Assembly (NCBI GenBank): GCA_900552725.1
Contig: USAT01000021.1
Location: 1 to 25,028 of the forward strand
Direction: 5' to 3'
Length of the DNA stretch: 25,028 nucleotides
Source of the DNA: an uncultured Eubacteriales bacterium
Lineage (GTDB): Bacteria; Bacillota; Clostridia; Oscillospirales; Oscillospiraceae
Part shown: positions 6,590 to 13,221 of the stretch, piece by piece
How the letters are laid out: every line of letters begins with the position of its first letter
Position numbering within the stretch: the first letter of the stretch is position 1
Program-made: the position numbers and the translations under genes
Notes under the pieces: generated by a model
Databases searched by the model: none
Told to the model about the DNA's origin: nothing
What the model saw: only the letters and a program-made list of their open reading frames with translations

Positions 6590-9190
6590 ATGGCAGAACT
6601 GACCCCCATGATGCAGCAATATCTGCAAATAAAGGAACAGAACCAGGACGCCATCCTGTTCTTCCGTCTGGGTGACTTCTATGAGATGTTCGGCGCGGAT
6701 GCCAAAACGGCATCCCGCGAGCTGGATCTGACGCTGACCAGCCGGGACAAGAGCAAGGACAAGCCAGCCGAGGAGCGGATGCCCATGTGCGGCGTGCCCT
6801 ACCACGCGGCGGACGCCTACATCGCCCGGCTCATCGCCAAGGGCTATAAGGTGGCCATCTGCGAGCAGACGGAGGATCCCGCCCAGGCCAAGGGCCTGGT
6901 GAAGCGGGACATCATCCGCGTGGTGACCCCCGGCACCGTCATCGACAGCGCCTGTCTGGAGGAGGGCCGCTCCAACTTCTGCGCCGGTATCTATCTGGAC
7001 GACGATTACGCCGCCCTGTGCGCCTGCGACATCACCACCGGCAAGGCCCACGCCACCGCCTTTTCCGGCGGCGAGCGGGTGAAGCAGCTCATCAACGAGC
7101 TGGGCCGCTTCTCCCCCGCCGAGGCGGTGGTCAACGACGCCGCCTTCTTCGACGAGACGCTCCACGGCTTCCTTCAGGACAAGCTGAACTGCCATCTGGA
7201 GAAGCTGCCTTCCGGCCGCTTCCAGATGGAGCCCTCCGAGCGGCTGATCCGCCGCCAGTTCGGCGACGACGCGCTGCACCGCCTGCCCCGGGATAACCCG
7301 GCGGTGTTCCTGGCGCTGGGCGCGCTGCTGAGCTACCTGCACGAGACGCAAAAGACCGACCTCTCCCATGTGGACGATTTGGAATACTACCGCCGGGGCC
7401 AGTTCATGGAGCTGGATCTGACGGCCCGGCGCAACCTGGAGCTGACCGAGACCCTCCGGGGCAAGGAGAAGAAGGGCAGCCTCCTGTGGGTACTGGACAA
7501 GACGAAGACCGCCATGGGCGGCCGCATGATGCGCTCGTGGCTGGAGCGGCCCCTGCTGTCCGTCACGGAGATCGACCGGCGCAGCGCCGCCGTGTCGGCC
7601 CTGGTGGAGCACACCGTAGCGCGTGAGGAGCTGATATTGACCCTGCAGGGCATCTCCGACATGGAGCGCCTGGTGGGCCGCATCGTATACGGCACGGCGG
7701 GCGGCCGGGATCTGGTGTCCCTCCGCACCGCCATGGAGCGCCTGCCCCAGATCAAGGCCCAGCTCTCCTGCTTTGAAAAGGGCCGCCTGCACCAGTTGAA
7801 CGAAGAGTTGGACGATCTCAACGATCTGGCCGCCCTCATCGGCCAGACGCTGGTGGACGAGCCCCCCTTCTCCGTCCGCGAGGGCGAGTTTATCCGGGAC
7901 GGCTTCCACCCGGAGGTGGATCGCCTGCGCGGCATCCTCCACGGCGGCAAGGACGTGATCGTCCGCATGGAGGCCGCCGAAAAGGAAAAGACCGGCATAC
8001 GCACCCTGAAGATCGGCTACAACAAGGTGTTCGGCTACTATATCGAGGTGTCCAACTCCTTCAAGGATCAGGTGCCGGAAAGCTACATCCGCAAGCAGAC
8101 GCTGGTGAACGGCGAACGCTACATCACCCAGGAGCTGAAGGACTTAGAACACGACATCCTCTCCGCCAGCGACCGGGTGACGGCATTGGAATACCAGCTT
8201 TTTACCGAGCTGCGGCTCCATATCGCGGAGCAGGCGGCGCGGGTGCAGCGTGCCGCCGCCATTGTGGCGGAGCTGGACGCCCTGTGCTCCCTGGCCGCCG
8301 TGGCGGTAAAGAACAACTACTGCTGCCCCGTGGTGGACGAGTCCGGCGTCATCGAGATCCACGACGGCCGCCATCCGGTGGTGGAGCAAATGCGCCGCGA
8401 CAGCATGTTCGTCCCCAACGACACCTATATGGGCGCCAAAGACGACCGGGTGGCCATCATCACCGGCCCCAACATGGCCGGTAAATCCACCTATATGCGT
8501 CAGGTGGCGCTGATCGTGCTGATGGCGCAGATCGGCTCCTTCGTTCCCGCCCGGGCCGCCCGCATCGGCGTGGTGGACCGTATTTTCACCCGCATCGGCG
8601 CCAGCGACGACCTGTCCGCCGGACAGTCCACCTTCATGGTGGAGATGACGGAGGTCAGCGACATTCTCAAGTCCGCCACGGCGGACAGCCTGCTGATCCT
8701 GGACGAGATCGGCCGGGGCACCTCTACCTTCGACGGTATGTCCATCGCCCGCGCCGTGCTGGAATACTGCGCCGACCCGAAAAAGCTGGGGGCCAAGACC
8801 CTGTTCGCCACCCACTATCACGAGCTGACGGCGCTGGAGGGTGAGCTGCCCGGCGTCCGCAACTATAACATCGCCGTCCGCACCCGGGGCGAGGATATCA
8901 TCTTCCTGCGGAAGATCATCTCCGGCGGCGCCGACCGCAGCTACGGCATCGAGGTGGCCAAGCTGGCGGGTTTGCCCAAGCAGGTACTGACCCGTGCCCG
9001 GCATATTTTACAGGAGCTGGAGGACGAGGCGGGCAAGCCCCACGCCGCCCCGGTGGAGAGCGACCAGGTATCCTTGGAGGCCCTCAGCGAAAGCGCGGTC
9101 ATCGACCAGCTCCGCCGCGCCCAGGTGGACACCCTCAGCCCCCTGGAAGCGCTGAATTTACTGTATGAATTGAAAAACAAACTGGCATGA
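6590..9190 (+). CDS. mutS: DNA mismatch repair protein MutS
   Basis: Mismatch-recognition ATPase, 866 aa, full length for MutS1. The mismatch-binding domain begins with GDFYEMF; F30 and E32 are the intercalating Phe and the Glu that contact the mispair. The connector, core and clamp domains follow. The ATPase has Walker A GPNMAGKS (from residue 626), STFMVEMTEVSDIL, the Walker B region SLLILDEIGRGTSTFDG and the histidine in ATHYHEL. The C-terminal tail ends LSPLEALNLLYELKNKL, the usual dimer helix. AAAGGAG lies seven bases before the ATG. It sits between miaB and mutL; the mutL start is 219 nt further on across a hairpin-rich spacer. Confidence 0.98.
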   Translation: MAELTPMMQQYLQIKEQNQDAILFFRLGDFYEMFGADAKTASRELDLTLTSRDKSKDKPAEERMPMCGVPYHAADAYIARLIAKGYKVAICEQTEDPAQAKGLVKRDIIRVVTPGTVIDSACLEEGRSNFCAGIYLDDDYAALCACDITTGKAHATAFSGGERVKQLINELGRFSPAEAVVNDAAFFDETLHGFLQDKLNCHLEKLPSGRFQMEPSERLIRRQFGDDALHRLPRDNPAVFLALGALLSYLHETQKTDLSHVDDLEYYRRGQFMELDLTARRNLELTETLRGKEKKGSLLWVLDKTKTAMGGRMMRSWLERPLLSVTEIDRRSAAVSALVEHTVAREELILTLQGISDMERLVGRIVYGTAGGRDLVSLRTAMERLPQIKAQLSCFEKGRLHQLNEELDDLNDLAALIGQTLVDEPPFSVREGEFIRDGFHPEVDRLRGILHGGKDVIVRMEAAEKEKTGIRTLKIGYNKVFGYYIEVSNSFKDQVPESYIRKQTLVNGERYITQELKDLEHDILSASDRVTALEYQLFTELRLHIAEQAARVQRAAAIVAELDALCSLAAVAVKNNYCCPVVDESGVIEIHDGRHPVVEQMRRDSMFVPNDTYMGAKDDRVAIITGPNMAGKSTYMRQVALIVLMAQIGSFVPARAARIGVVDRIFTRIGASDDLSAGQSTFMVEMTEVSDILKSATADSLLILDEIGRGTSTFDGMSIARAVLEYCADPKKLGAKTLFATHYHELTALEGELPGVRNYNIAVRTRGEDIIFLRKIISGGADRSYGIEVAKLAGLPKQVLTRARHILQELEDEAGKPHAAPVESDQVSLEALSESAVIDQLRRAQVDTLSPLEALNLLYELKNKLA

Positions 9191-9409
9191 AATCTGACGA
9201 TTTCATTGCCAAAAGGGATTGCGGCCGACTGCGCGTGTCCTTCGGACACACTGGCGGCCGAGAAGAATTTTTCTGACGCACATGTCGTCAGAAAAATGAT
9301 TCGATTTTTTCGCGGCGTCCGCGCCGCGAACTCTGCGAGGCTTTCGGGCCGACAGAGTCGTCGGCCCCTACGCAGACCCACCCATAGCCAATTATCACAA
9401 GGAGGAACC
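9191..9409 (+). repeat. mutS-mutL spacer with four consecutive perfect hairpins
   Basis: The spacer holds, in order: GTGTCC/GGACAC (9235-9249) nested inside CGGCCG arms (9222-9227, 9255-9260); a 12-bp perfect stem (9267-9278 with 9286-9297, 7-base loop); a 9-bp stem (9309-9317 with 9322-9330, TCCG loop); and an 8-bp stem (9346-9353 with 9360-9367). None has a proper U tract, although a T run at 9305-9310 follows the second stem. Neither strand codes convincingly; the open frame running into mutL from 9206 is low quality and begins far upstream of a good RBS. It may be a structured RNA or a REP/MITE-like insertion. Confidence 0.7.
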
Positions 9410-11356
9410 ATGCCGCAGATCCAATGTTTGCCGCCCCATGTGGCGGATCTTATCGCCGCCGGTGAGGTGGTGGAGCGTCCCGCCAGCGTTATGAAGGAGC
9501 TGCTGGAGAACGCCATTGACGCGGGCGCGTCCGCCATCGTGGCGGAGATCGAGCGCGGCGGCCTGACCTATATCCGCATCACCGACAACGGCTGCGGCAT
9601 CCCGGCGGAGCAGCTTCCCACCGCCTTCCTGCGCCATGCCACCAGCAAGCTCCGCTCCGCCGCCGACCTGGCGGCCATCGGCACGCTGGGCTTCCGGGGC
9701 GAGGCGCTGGCCGCCATCGCCGCCGTATCCCGGGTGGACATCTTCTCCCGCTCCGCAGGCGAGGACATGGGCGCGGCGCTCCATCTGGAGGGCGGCATCC
9801 CCGGCCAGACGGAGCCCACCGGCTGCCCGGAGGGCACCACCATCTGCGTCCGCGACCTGTTCTATAACACCCCCGCCCGGATGAAGTTCATGAAGAAGGA
9901 CAGCGCCGAGGGCACCGCCGTGTCCGGCGTGGTGCAGCATCTGGCCCTGAGCCACCCCGACGTGTCCTTCAAGCTGATCCGCGACGGGCAGGAGGTGCTG
10001 CACACCCCCGGCGACGGGCAGCTTCTCTCCGCCGTCTACGCCGCCATGGGGCGGGACTTCGCCCTGGGCCTGCTGCCCATCTCCGGCAGCGGCGGCGACG
10101 TGAAGGTAGAGGGCTTCGTCACCAAGCCCCTCAACGGCCACGGCAGCCGGGGCAAGCAGGTGTTCTTCGTCAACGACCGGTTCGTCAAGTCCCAGCTTCT
10201 GACGGCGGCGCTGGAGGAGGCGTACAAGAATCAGCTCCTCAAGGGCCGCTTCCCCGGCTGCGTGCTGCATGTGACGCTGCCCACGGACATGGTGGACGTG
10301 AACGTCCATCCCGCCAAGACGGTGGTGAAGTTCGTGTCCGACAAGACCGTGTTCGACGCGGTATATTACACCATCCTGGACGCTCTCAACGCCGAAAAGG
10401 CCCCGCAGCGGGCGGAAAAGGAGCCGTCCTTCTTCCAGAAAATGACCGCCCAGGAGTTCAAGGCCAAGGCCGCCGCTCCCGTGGAGGAGAAAAAGCCCCT
10501 GGGCAGCTTCGTCTCCCGTCCCGCCGCCCCGGCCACGAAAAATGTCATCCGGGACAGCGTCCCCGCCATGGCCCAGCGGCCCCACAGTGCCGAGACGGTC
10601 TACGTCCGGGACGTGGCTGCCCAGCCGGAGCAGCCCATCGTGACGGCCTCACCCCTGACGGGCCGCACCTATGAGATCACCCCGCCCGAAAAGGCGGAAA
10701 ATCTTCCGGAGGCACCCCAGGCGGAGCCGGTGCAGGAGGCCATCCCCATGCCCCAGGAGCCGGAGCAGCAGACCATGGAGCCGGTGAAGGAGGCCCCGTG
10801 GCGCATGGTGGGCGAGGTGCTGAAAACCTACATCATCTGCGAGGATGACCGCGACAACGTGTGGCTCATCGACAAGCACGCCGCCCACGAGCGGCTGCGG
10901 TTCGACGCCCTGAAGGCCAGCCGCCAGCCCCTGATGGCCCAGCCGCTGCTGACGCCCGTCACCGTGGAGCTGGAGGCGGAGGCCTACGCCGCCGCCCTGG
11001 ACAACCTGTCCCTTTTGCAGGAGTTTGGCTTCGAGTGCGAGGACTTCGGCGGCGGCACCGTGCTGATCCGCGAGGTACCGGCGGATATCCTGGCGGCGGA
11101 CGCCGCCGTGACGCTGGAGGAGCTGGCCCAGAAGCTGGCCTTGGGCCGCGCCGACCCGGAGGGCGCGCGGGACGAGCTGCTGCACACCATGGCCTGCAAG
11201 AGCGCCATTAAGGCCGGCATGACCACCGACGCCGCCGAGCTGGCGGCCCTGGTGGAAAAGGTGCAGTCGGGAGAAATTCTCTACTGCCCCCATGGCCGTC
11301 CGGTGAAGTATAAGCTGAGCAAATACGACATCGAGAAGATGTTCAAGCGCGCATAG
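9410..11356 (+). CDS. mutL: DNA mismatch repair protein MutL (endonuclease-type)
   Basis: GHKL ATPase that links MutS to strand incision, 648 aa. The N-terminal ATPase has ELLENAIDAG, ITDNGCGI and TLGFRGEALAAIAAVSRV, then the transducer domain with VNDRFVKS and VDVNVHPAK. A proline/glutamate-rich linker (about 355-460) leads to the C-terminal domain. That domain carries the endonuclease motif region DKHAAHERLRFD (488-499), ACKSAIKAG and CPHGRP, the metal-binding set of MutL proteins from bacteria without MutH. The last acidic position of the first motif is Asp rather than the usual Glu. The start ATG at 9410 has AAGGAGG at 5 nt. The miaA gene follows after 18 nt. Confidence 0.97.
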   Translation: MPQIQCLPPHVADLIAAGEVVERPASVMKELLENAIDAGASAIVAEIERGGLTYIRITDNGCGIPAEQLPTAFLRHATSKLRSAADLAAIGTLGFRGEALAAIAAVSRVDIFSRSAGEDMGAALHLEGGIPGQTEPTGCPEGTTICVRDLFYNTPARMKFMKKDSAEGTAVSGVVQHLALSHPDVSFKLIRDGQEVLHTPGDGQLLSAVYAAMGRDFALGLLPISGSGGDVKVEGFVTKPLNGHGSRGKQVFFVNDRFVKSQLLTAALEEAYKNQLLKGRFPGCVLHVTLPTDMVDVNVHPAKTVVKFVSDKTVFDAVYYTILDALNAEKAPQRAEKEPSFFQKMTAQEFKAKAAAPVEEKKPLGSFVSRPAAPATKNVIRDSVPAMAQRPHSAETVYVRDVAAQPEQPIVTASPLTGRTYEITPPEKAENLPEAPQAEPVQEAIPMPQEPEQQTMEPVKEAPWRMVGEVLKTYIICEDDRDNVWLIDKHAAHERLRFDALKASRQPLMAQPLLTPVTVELEAEAYAAALDNLSLLQEFGFECEDFGGGTVLIREVPADILAADAAVTLEELAQKLALGRADPEGARDELLHTMACKSAIKAGMTTDAAELAALVEKVQSGEILYCPHGRPVKYKLSKYDIEKMFKRA

Positions 11357-11374
11357 TATCAAGGAGTAATTTCA

Positions 11375-12316
11375 ATGGCCACAGTGCTTTGCGTGGTGGG
11401 CCCCACCGCCACCGGAAAAACGAAAATGGGCGTGGCCCTGGCCAAGCGCTTCAACGGCGAGGTGGTCAGCGTGGATTCCATGCAGCTCTACCGGGGCATG
11501 ACGGTGGGTACCGCCGCGCCCACGCCCGACGAGATGGAGGGCATCCCCCACCACATGGTGGCCGTGGCCGATCCGGCGGAGAGCTGGTCGGTGGCCCGGT
11601 ATGTGCAGGCGGCGGACGCGTGCGTCCAGGATATCCTGCGCCGGGGCAAGCTGCCGGTGCTGGTGGGCGGCACGGGCCTCTATCTGGACGCCCTGATCCG
11701 GGGCACGGATTTTGCCGCCGGATCGCAGGGCACCGGCATCCGTCAGGCCTTGCAGCAGCGGGCCCGGACGGAAGGCGTTGAAGTGCTGCTGGAGGAGCTG
11801 CGGAAAATTGACCCCGCGGCGGCGGAAAAGCTGCACCTGCGGGACGAAAAGCGCATTATCCGTGCGCTGGAGGTCTGGCAGGAGACCGGCCAGACCATCA
11901 CCGAGCACGACCGGCTGGAGCGGCAGCGGCTCCCCAAATACGAAGCCTTGTACATCGGTCTGGATTTTGAGGACCGGCAGGACCTCCGGGACCGTATCGA
12001 CCGCCGCGTGGATATCATGGTGGAGCAGGGGCTGCTGGCGGAGGTGGAGGCGCTGCTGTCCGGCGGCCTGCCCCGTGACGCCACGGCCTTACAGGCCATC
12101 GGCTACAAGCAGTTTCTTGCGGTGGCCGAGGGCACGGCCACGGCGGAGGAAGCCATCGAGGAGGTCAAGCTCCGCTCCCGGCAGTACGCCAAGCGGCAGT
12201 TGACGTGGCTGCGGCGGAATCCGGACATTTTCTGGGTGCGCTGGCAGCGCGATCCAAATTTCCCGGAGGGTCTGCAAAAAGCGACAGAATATCTCCACAG
12301 CCGTGGTTTATGCTGA
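11375..12316 (+). CDS. miaA: tRNA dimethylallyltransferase
   Basis: Transfers a dimethylallyl group from DMAPP to N6 of A37 in tRNAs that read codons starting with U, making the substrate of MiaB encoded upstream. Length 313 aa, normal for the family. The P-loop is GPTATGKT (9-16), followed by VVSVDSMQLYRGMTVGTA (substrate and catalytic Asp region), GIPHHMVAVADP, VLVGGTGLYLDALIRG and the C-terminal QAIGYKQFL and RQYAKRQLTWLRR motifs. AAGGAG precedes the ATG. It is 18 nt behind mutL and 64 nt ahead of hfq, the common clostridial order. Confidence 0.97.
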   Translation: MATVLCVVGPTATGKTKMGVALAKRFNGEVVSVDSMQLYRGMTVGTAAPTPDEMEGIPHHMVAVADPAESWSVARYVQAADACVQDILRRGKLPVLVGGTGLYLDALIRGTDFAAGSQGTGIRQALQQRARTEGVEVLLEELRKIDPAAAEKLHLRDEKRIIRALEVWQETGQTITEHDRLERQRLPKYEALYIGLDFEDRQDLRDRIDRRVDIMVEQGLLAEVEALLSGGLPRDATALQAIGYKQFLAVAEGTATAEEAIEEVKLRSRQYAKRQLTWLRRNPDIFWVRWQRDPNFPEGLQKATEYLHSRGLC

Positions 12317-12342
12317 ATCACGGCGGAGGTTGTCCCATAGAG

Positions 12343-12382
12343 ATAGCGTCCGTACAAAAAAAGATACATAGGAGGACGCTAT
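12343..12382 (+). promoter_or_regulatory. Hairpin predicted to occlude the hfq ribosome-binding site and start codon
   Basis: ATAGCGTCC (12343-12351) is the exact reverse complement of GGACGCTAT (12374-12382). The right arm contains the last two G of the AGGAGG Shine-Dalgarno (12370-12375) and the first two bases of the hfq ATG (12381-12383). The loop is 22 nt. If the stem forms in the mRNA, it masks translation initiation. Regulatory role is inferred. Confidence 0.5.
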
Positions 12383-12614
12383 GCAGAAGACAAACAATTT
12401 ACAGGAAATCTTTTTGACCCAGGCCCGGAAGCAGAAGCTCCCCGTCACCATGTTTCTGGTGAACGGCTTCCAGCTCCGGGGCACCATCACGGGGTTTGAC
12501 TGCTTTGTGGTGATCCTGGACAGCGAGGGCCGCCAGCAGGTGATCTACAAGCACGCCATCTCCACCATCGCCCCAGCGAAGGCGGTAAGCTTTCAGGAGG
12601 CGGAGGAGATATGA
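12381..12614 (+). CDS. hfq: RNA chaperone Hfq
   Basis: Sm-like protein that forms a hexameric ring and binds small RNAs and mRNAs, 77 aa, typical of Gram-positive Hfq without the long acidic tail of enterobacteria. The Sm1 motif is residues 20-48 (LPVTMFLVNGFQLRGTITGF and on), and the Sm2 signature YKHA is at 56-59, followed by STIAP. The N-terminus has the conserved LQEIFL and ARKQ. AGGAGG lies five bases before the ATG, partly buried in a predicted hairpin. It is the last gene of the miaB-mutS-mutL-miaA run and is followed by terminator-like structures. Confidence 0.97.
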   Translation: MQKTNNLQEIFLTQARKQKLPVTMFLVNGFQLRGTITGFDCFVVILDSEGRQQVIYKHAISTIAPAKAVSFQEAEEI

Positions 12615-12625
12615 GGCGGAAGGTT

Positions 12626-12764
12626 TCGCGCTTCCGAGCGCGAGGCACTTTTGCCCGATCGCGCTGTGTAAACACAGCAGATGCTACGGCAGCGTAGCTG
12701 CCGAGATCGGATGCTAAAAATATGCCACCGGCATATTTTTTAACGCACCGACGGCAAAAGTGCC
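12626..12764. repeat. Nested inverted-repeat block A after hfq
   Basis: It begins with a TCGCGCT/AGCGCGA hairpin (12626-12643). Then a perfect 12-bp repeat, GGCACTTTTGCC (12644-12655) with GGCAAAAGTGCC (12753-12764), closes a ~97-nt interior. Inside are CCGATC/GATCGG (12655-12660, 12705-12710) enclosing GCTGTGT/ACACAGC (12663-12678) and CGGCAGC/GCTGCCG (12687-12703), then AAAAATATGCC/GGCATATTTTT (12716-12740). All arms are exact, giving a cloverleaf-like multibranch fold. Confidence 0.75.
12716..12741 (+). terminator. Probable terminator of the hfq operon
   Basis: An 11-bp perfect stem, AAAAATATGCC and GGCATATTTTT, with a 3-base loop and a run of T (12736-12741). It is about 100 nt downstream of the hfq stop and is symmetric, so it could act in both directions. 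The stem is A/T-rich, which lowers confidence; it is also part of the larger nested repeat block. Confidence 0.5.
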
Positions 12765-12883
12765 CAAAAACGCCACTTAAACCTGCGGTTTAAGAATCCG
12801 CGCACGCCAGACATAGCCGGACACCGATGCACTGTACCACGCGTTCACAGGGCATCGTTCTTTGTCGCTGCGGTATGACGAAT

Positions 12884-13013
12884 AGATTCTCTTTCTGCGC
12901 CGCTGCCGCTGATGCAGCGCGACGGTAGAGCATAAAGCATTATTGCGCGGCTTTGTGAGCGGCAGCGGCGCTGGAGCAGAGACGAGCCGATAACGAATCG
13001 AAAAAGAGAATCT
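12884..13013. repeat. Inverted-repeat element B (130 bp)
   Basis: Outer arms AGATTCTCTTT (12884-12894) and AAAGAGAATCT (13003-13013) are exact over 11 bp. Inner arms GCGCCGCTGCCGCT (12897-12910) and AGCGGCAGCGGCGC (12958-12971) are exact over 14 bp. The 47-bp centre shows no coding potential. Size and symmetric ends resemble a miniature inverted-repeat element or a long structured RNA; no target-site duplication is obvious. Confidence 0.65.
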
Positions 13014-13071
13014 CATGTAAACGTGCGGTATGCAATCGCGGATTTACGCAAAGGCATAGCGCGCAGGAAGT

Positions 13072-13148
13072 CCAGAAACCTGGGTTTCTGGTTGTCCTTT
13101 TGGTCACTTTTGGGACAACGGCCAAAAATGACTCGCTCCGGAGAGCGA
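13072..13148. repeat. Cluster of short stems upstream of the HlyD-like gene
   Basis: CCAGAAACC/GGTTTCTGG (13072-13091), GTTGTCC/GGACAAC (13091-13097 with 13113-13119), GTCACTTTTGG with CCAAAAATGAC (13103-13132, one mismatch) and TCGCTC/GAGCGA (13133-13148) follow one another, partly overlapping and so mutually exclusive. Confidence 0.55.
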
Positions 13149-13221
13149 AACACTCCCAAAGCAGATCGTTCACATTACGAAATTCTCACACAAACACGCA
13201 CAGACACACAAGGAGCGGGAT

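Larger units (their letters stand above)
12615..13221. other. 607-nt palindrome-rich non-coding region between hfq and the HlyD-like gene
   Basis: No credible gene. The stretch contains two nested inverted-repeat blocks (12626-12764 and 12884-13013), an 8-bp stem CTTAAACC/GGTTTAAG at 12776-12794, and a cluster of stems at 13072-13148. Short open frames on both strands are low-complexity and change sense across the stems. The last ~70 nt carry only the HlyD-like gene's ribosome-binding site (AAGGAG near 13210). The first part probably includes the hfq terminator. Confidence 0.75.

Noticed and set aside
9206..9409. Possible N-terminal extension of MutL across the hairpin array
   Set aside because: MutL families begin at the MPQIQCL-type sequence, which has its own AAGGAGG; the extension is encoded by palindromes.
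12626..13148. CRISPR array or tRNA cluster in the hairpin-rich spacer
   Set aside because: There are no regularly spaced direct repeats and none of the stems fits a tRNA with T-arm and CCA-end features.
12940..13173. Short minus-strand open frame of 77 codons in the post-hfq spacer
   Set aside because: It runs through the arms of inverted repeats, has no ribosome-binding site and no recognisable domain; repeat-derived rather than a gene.
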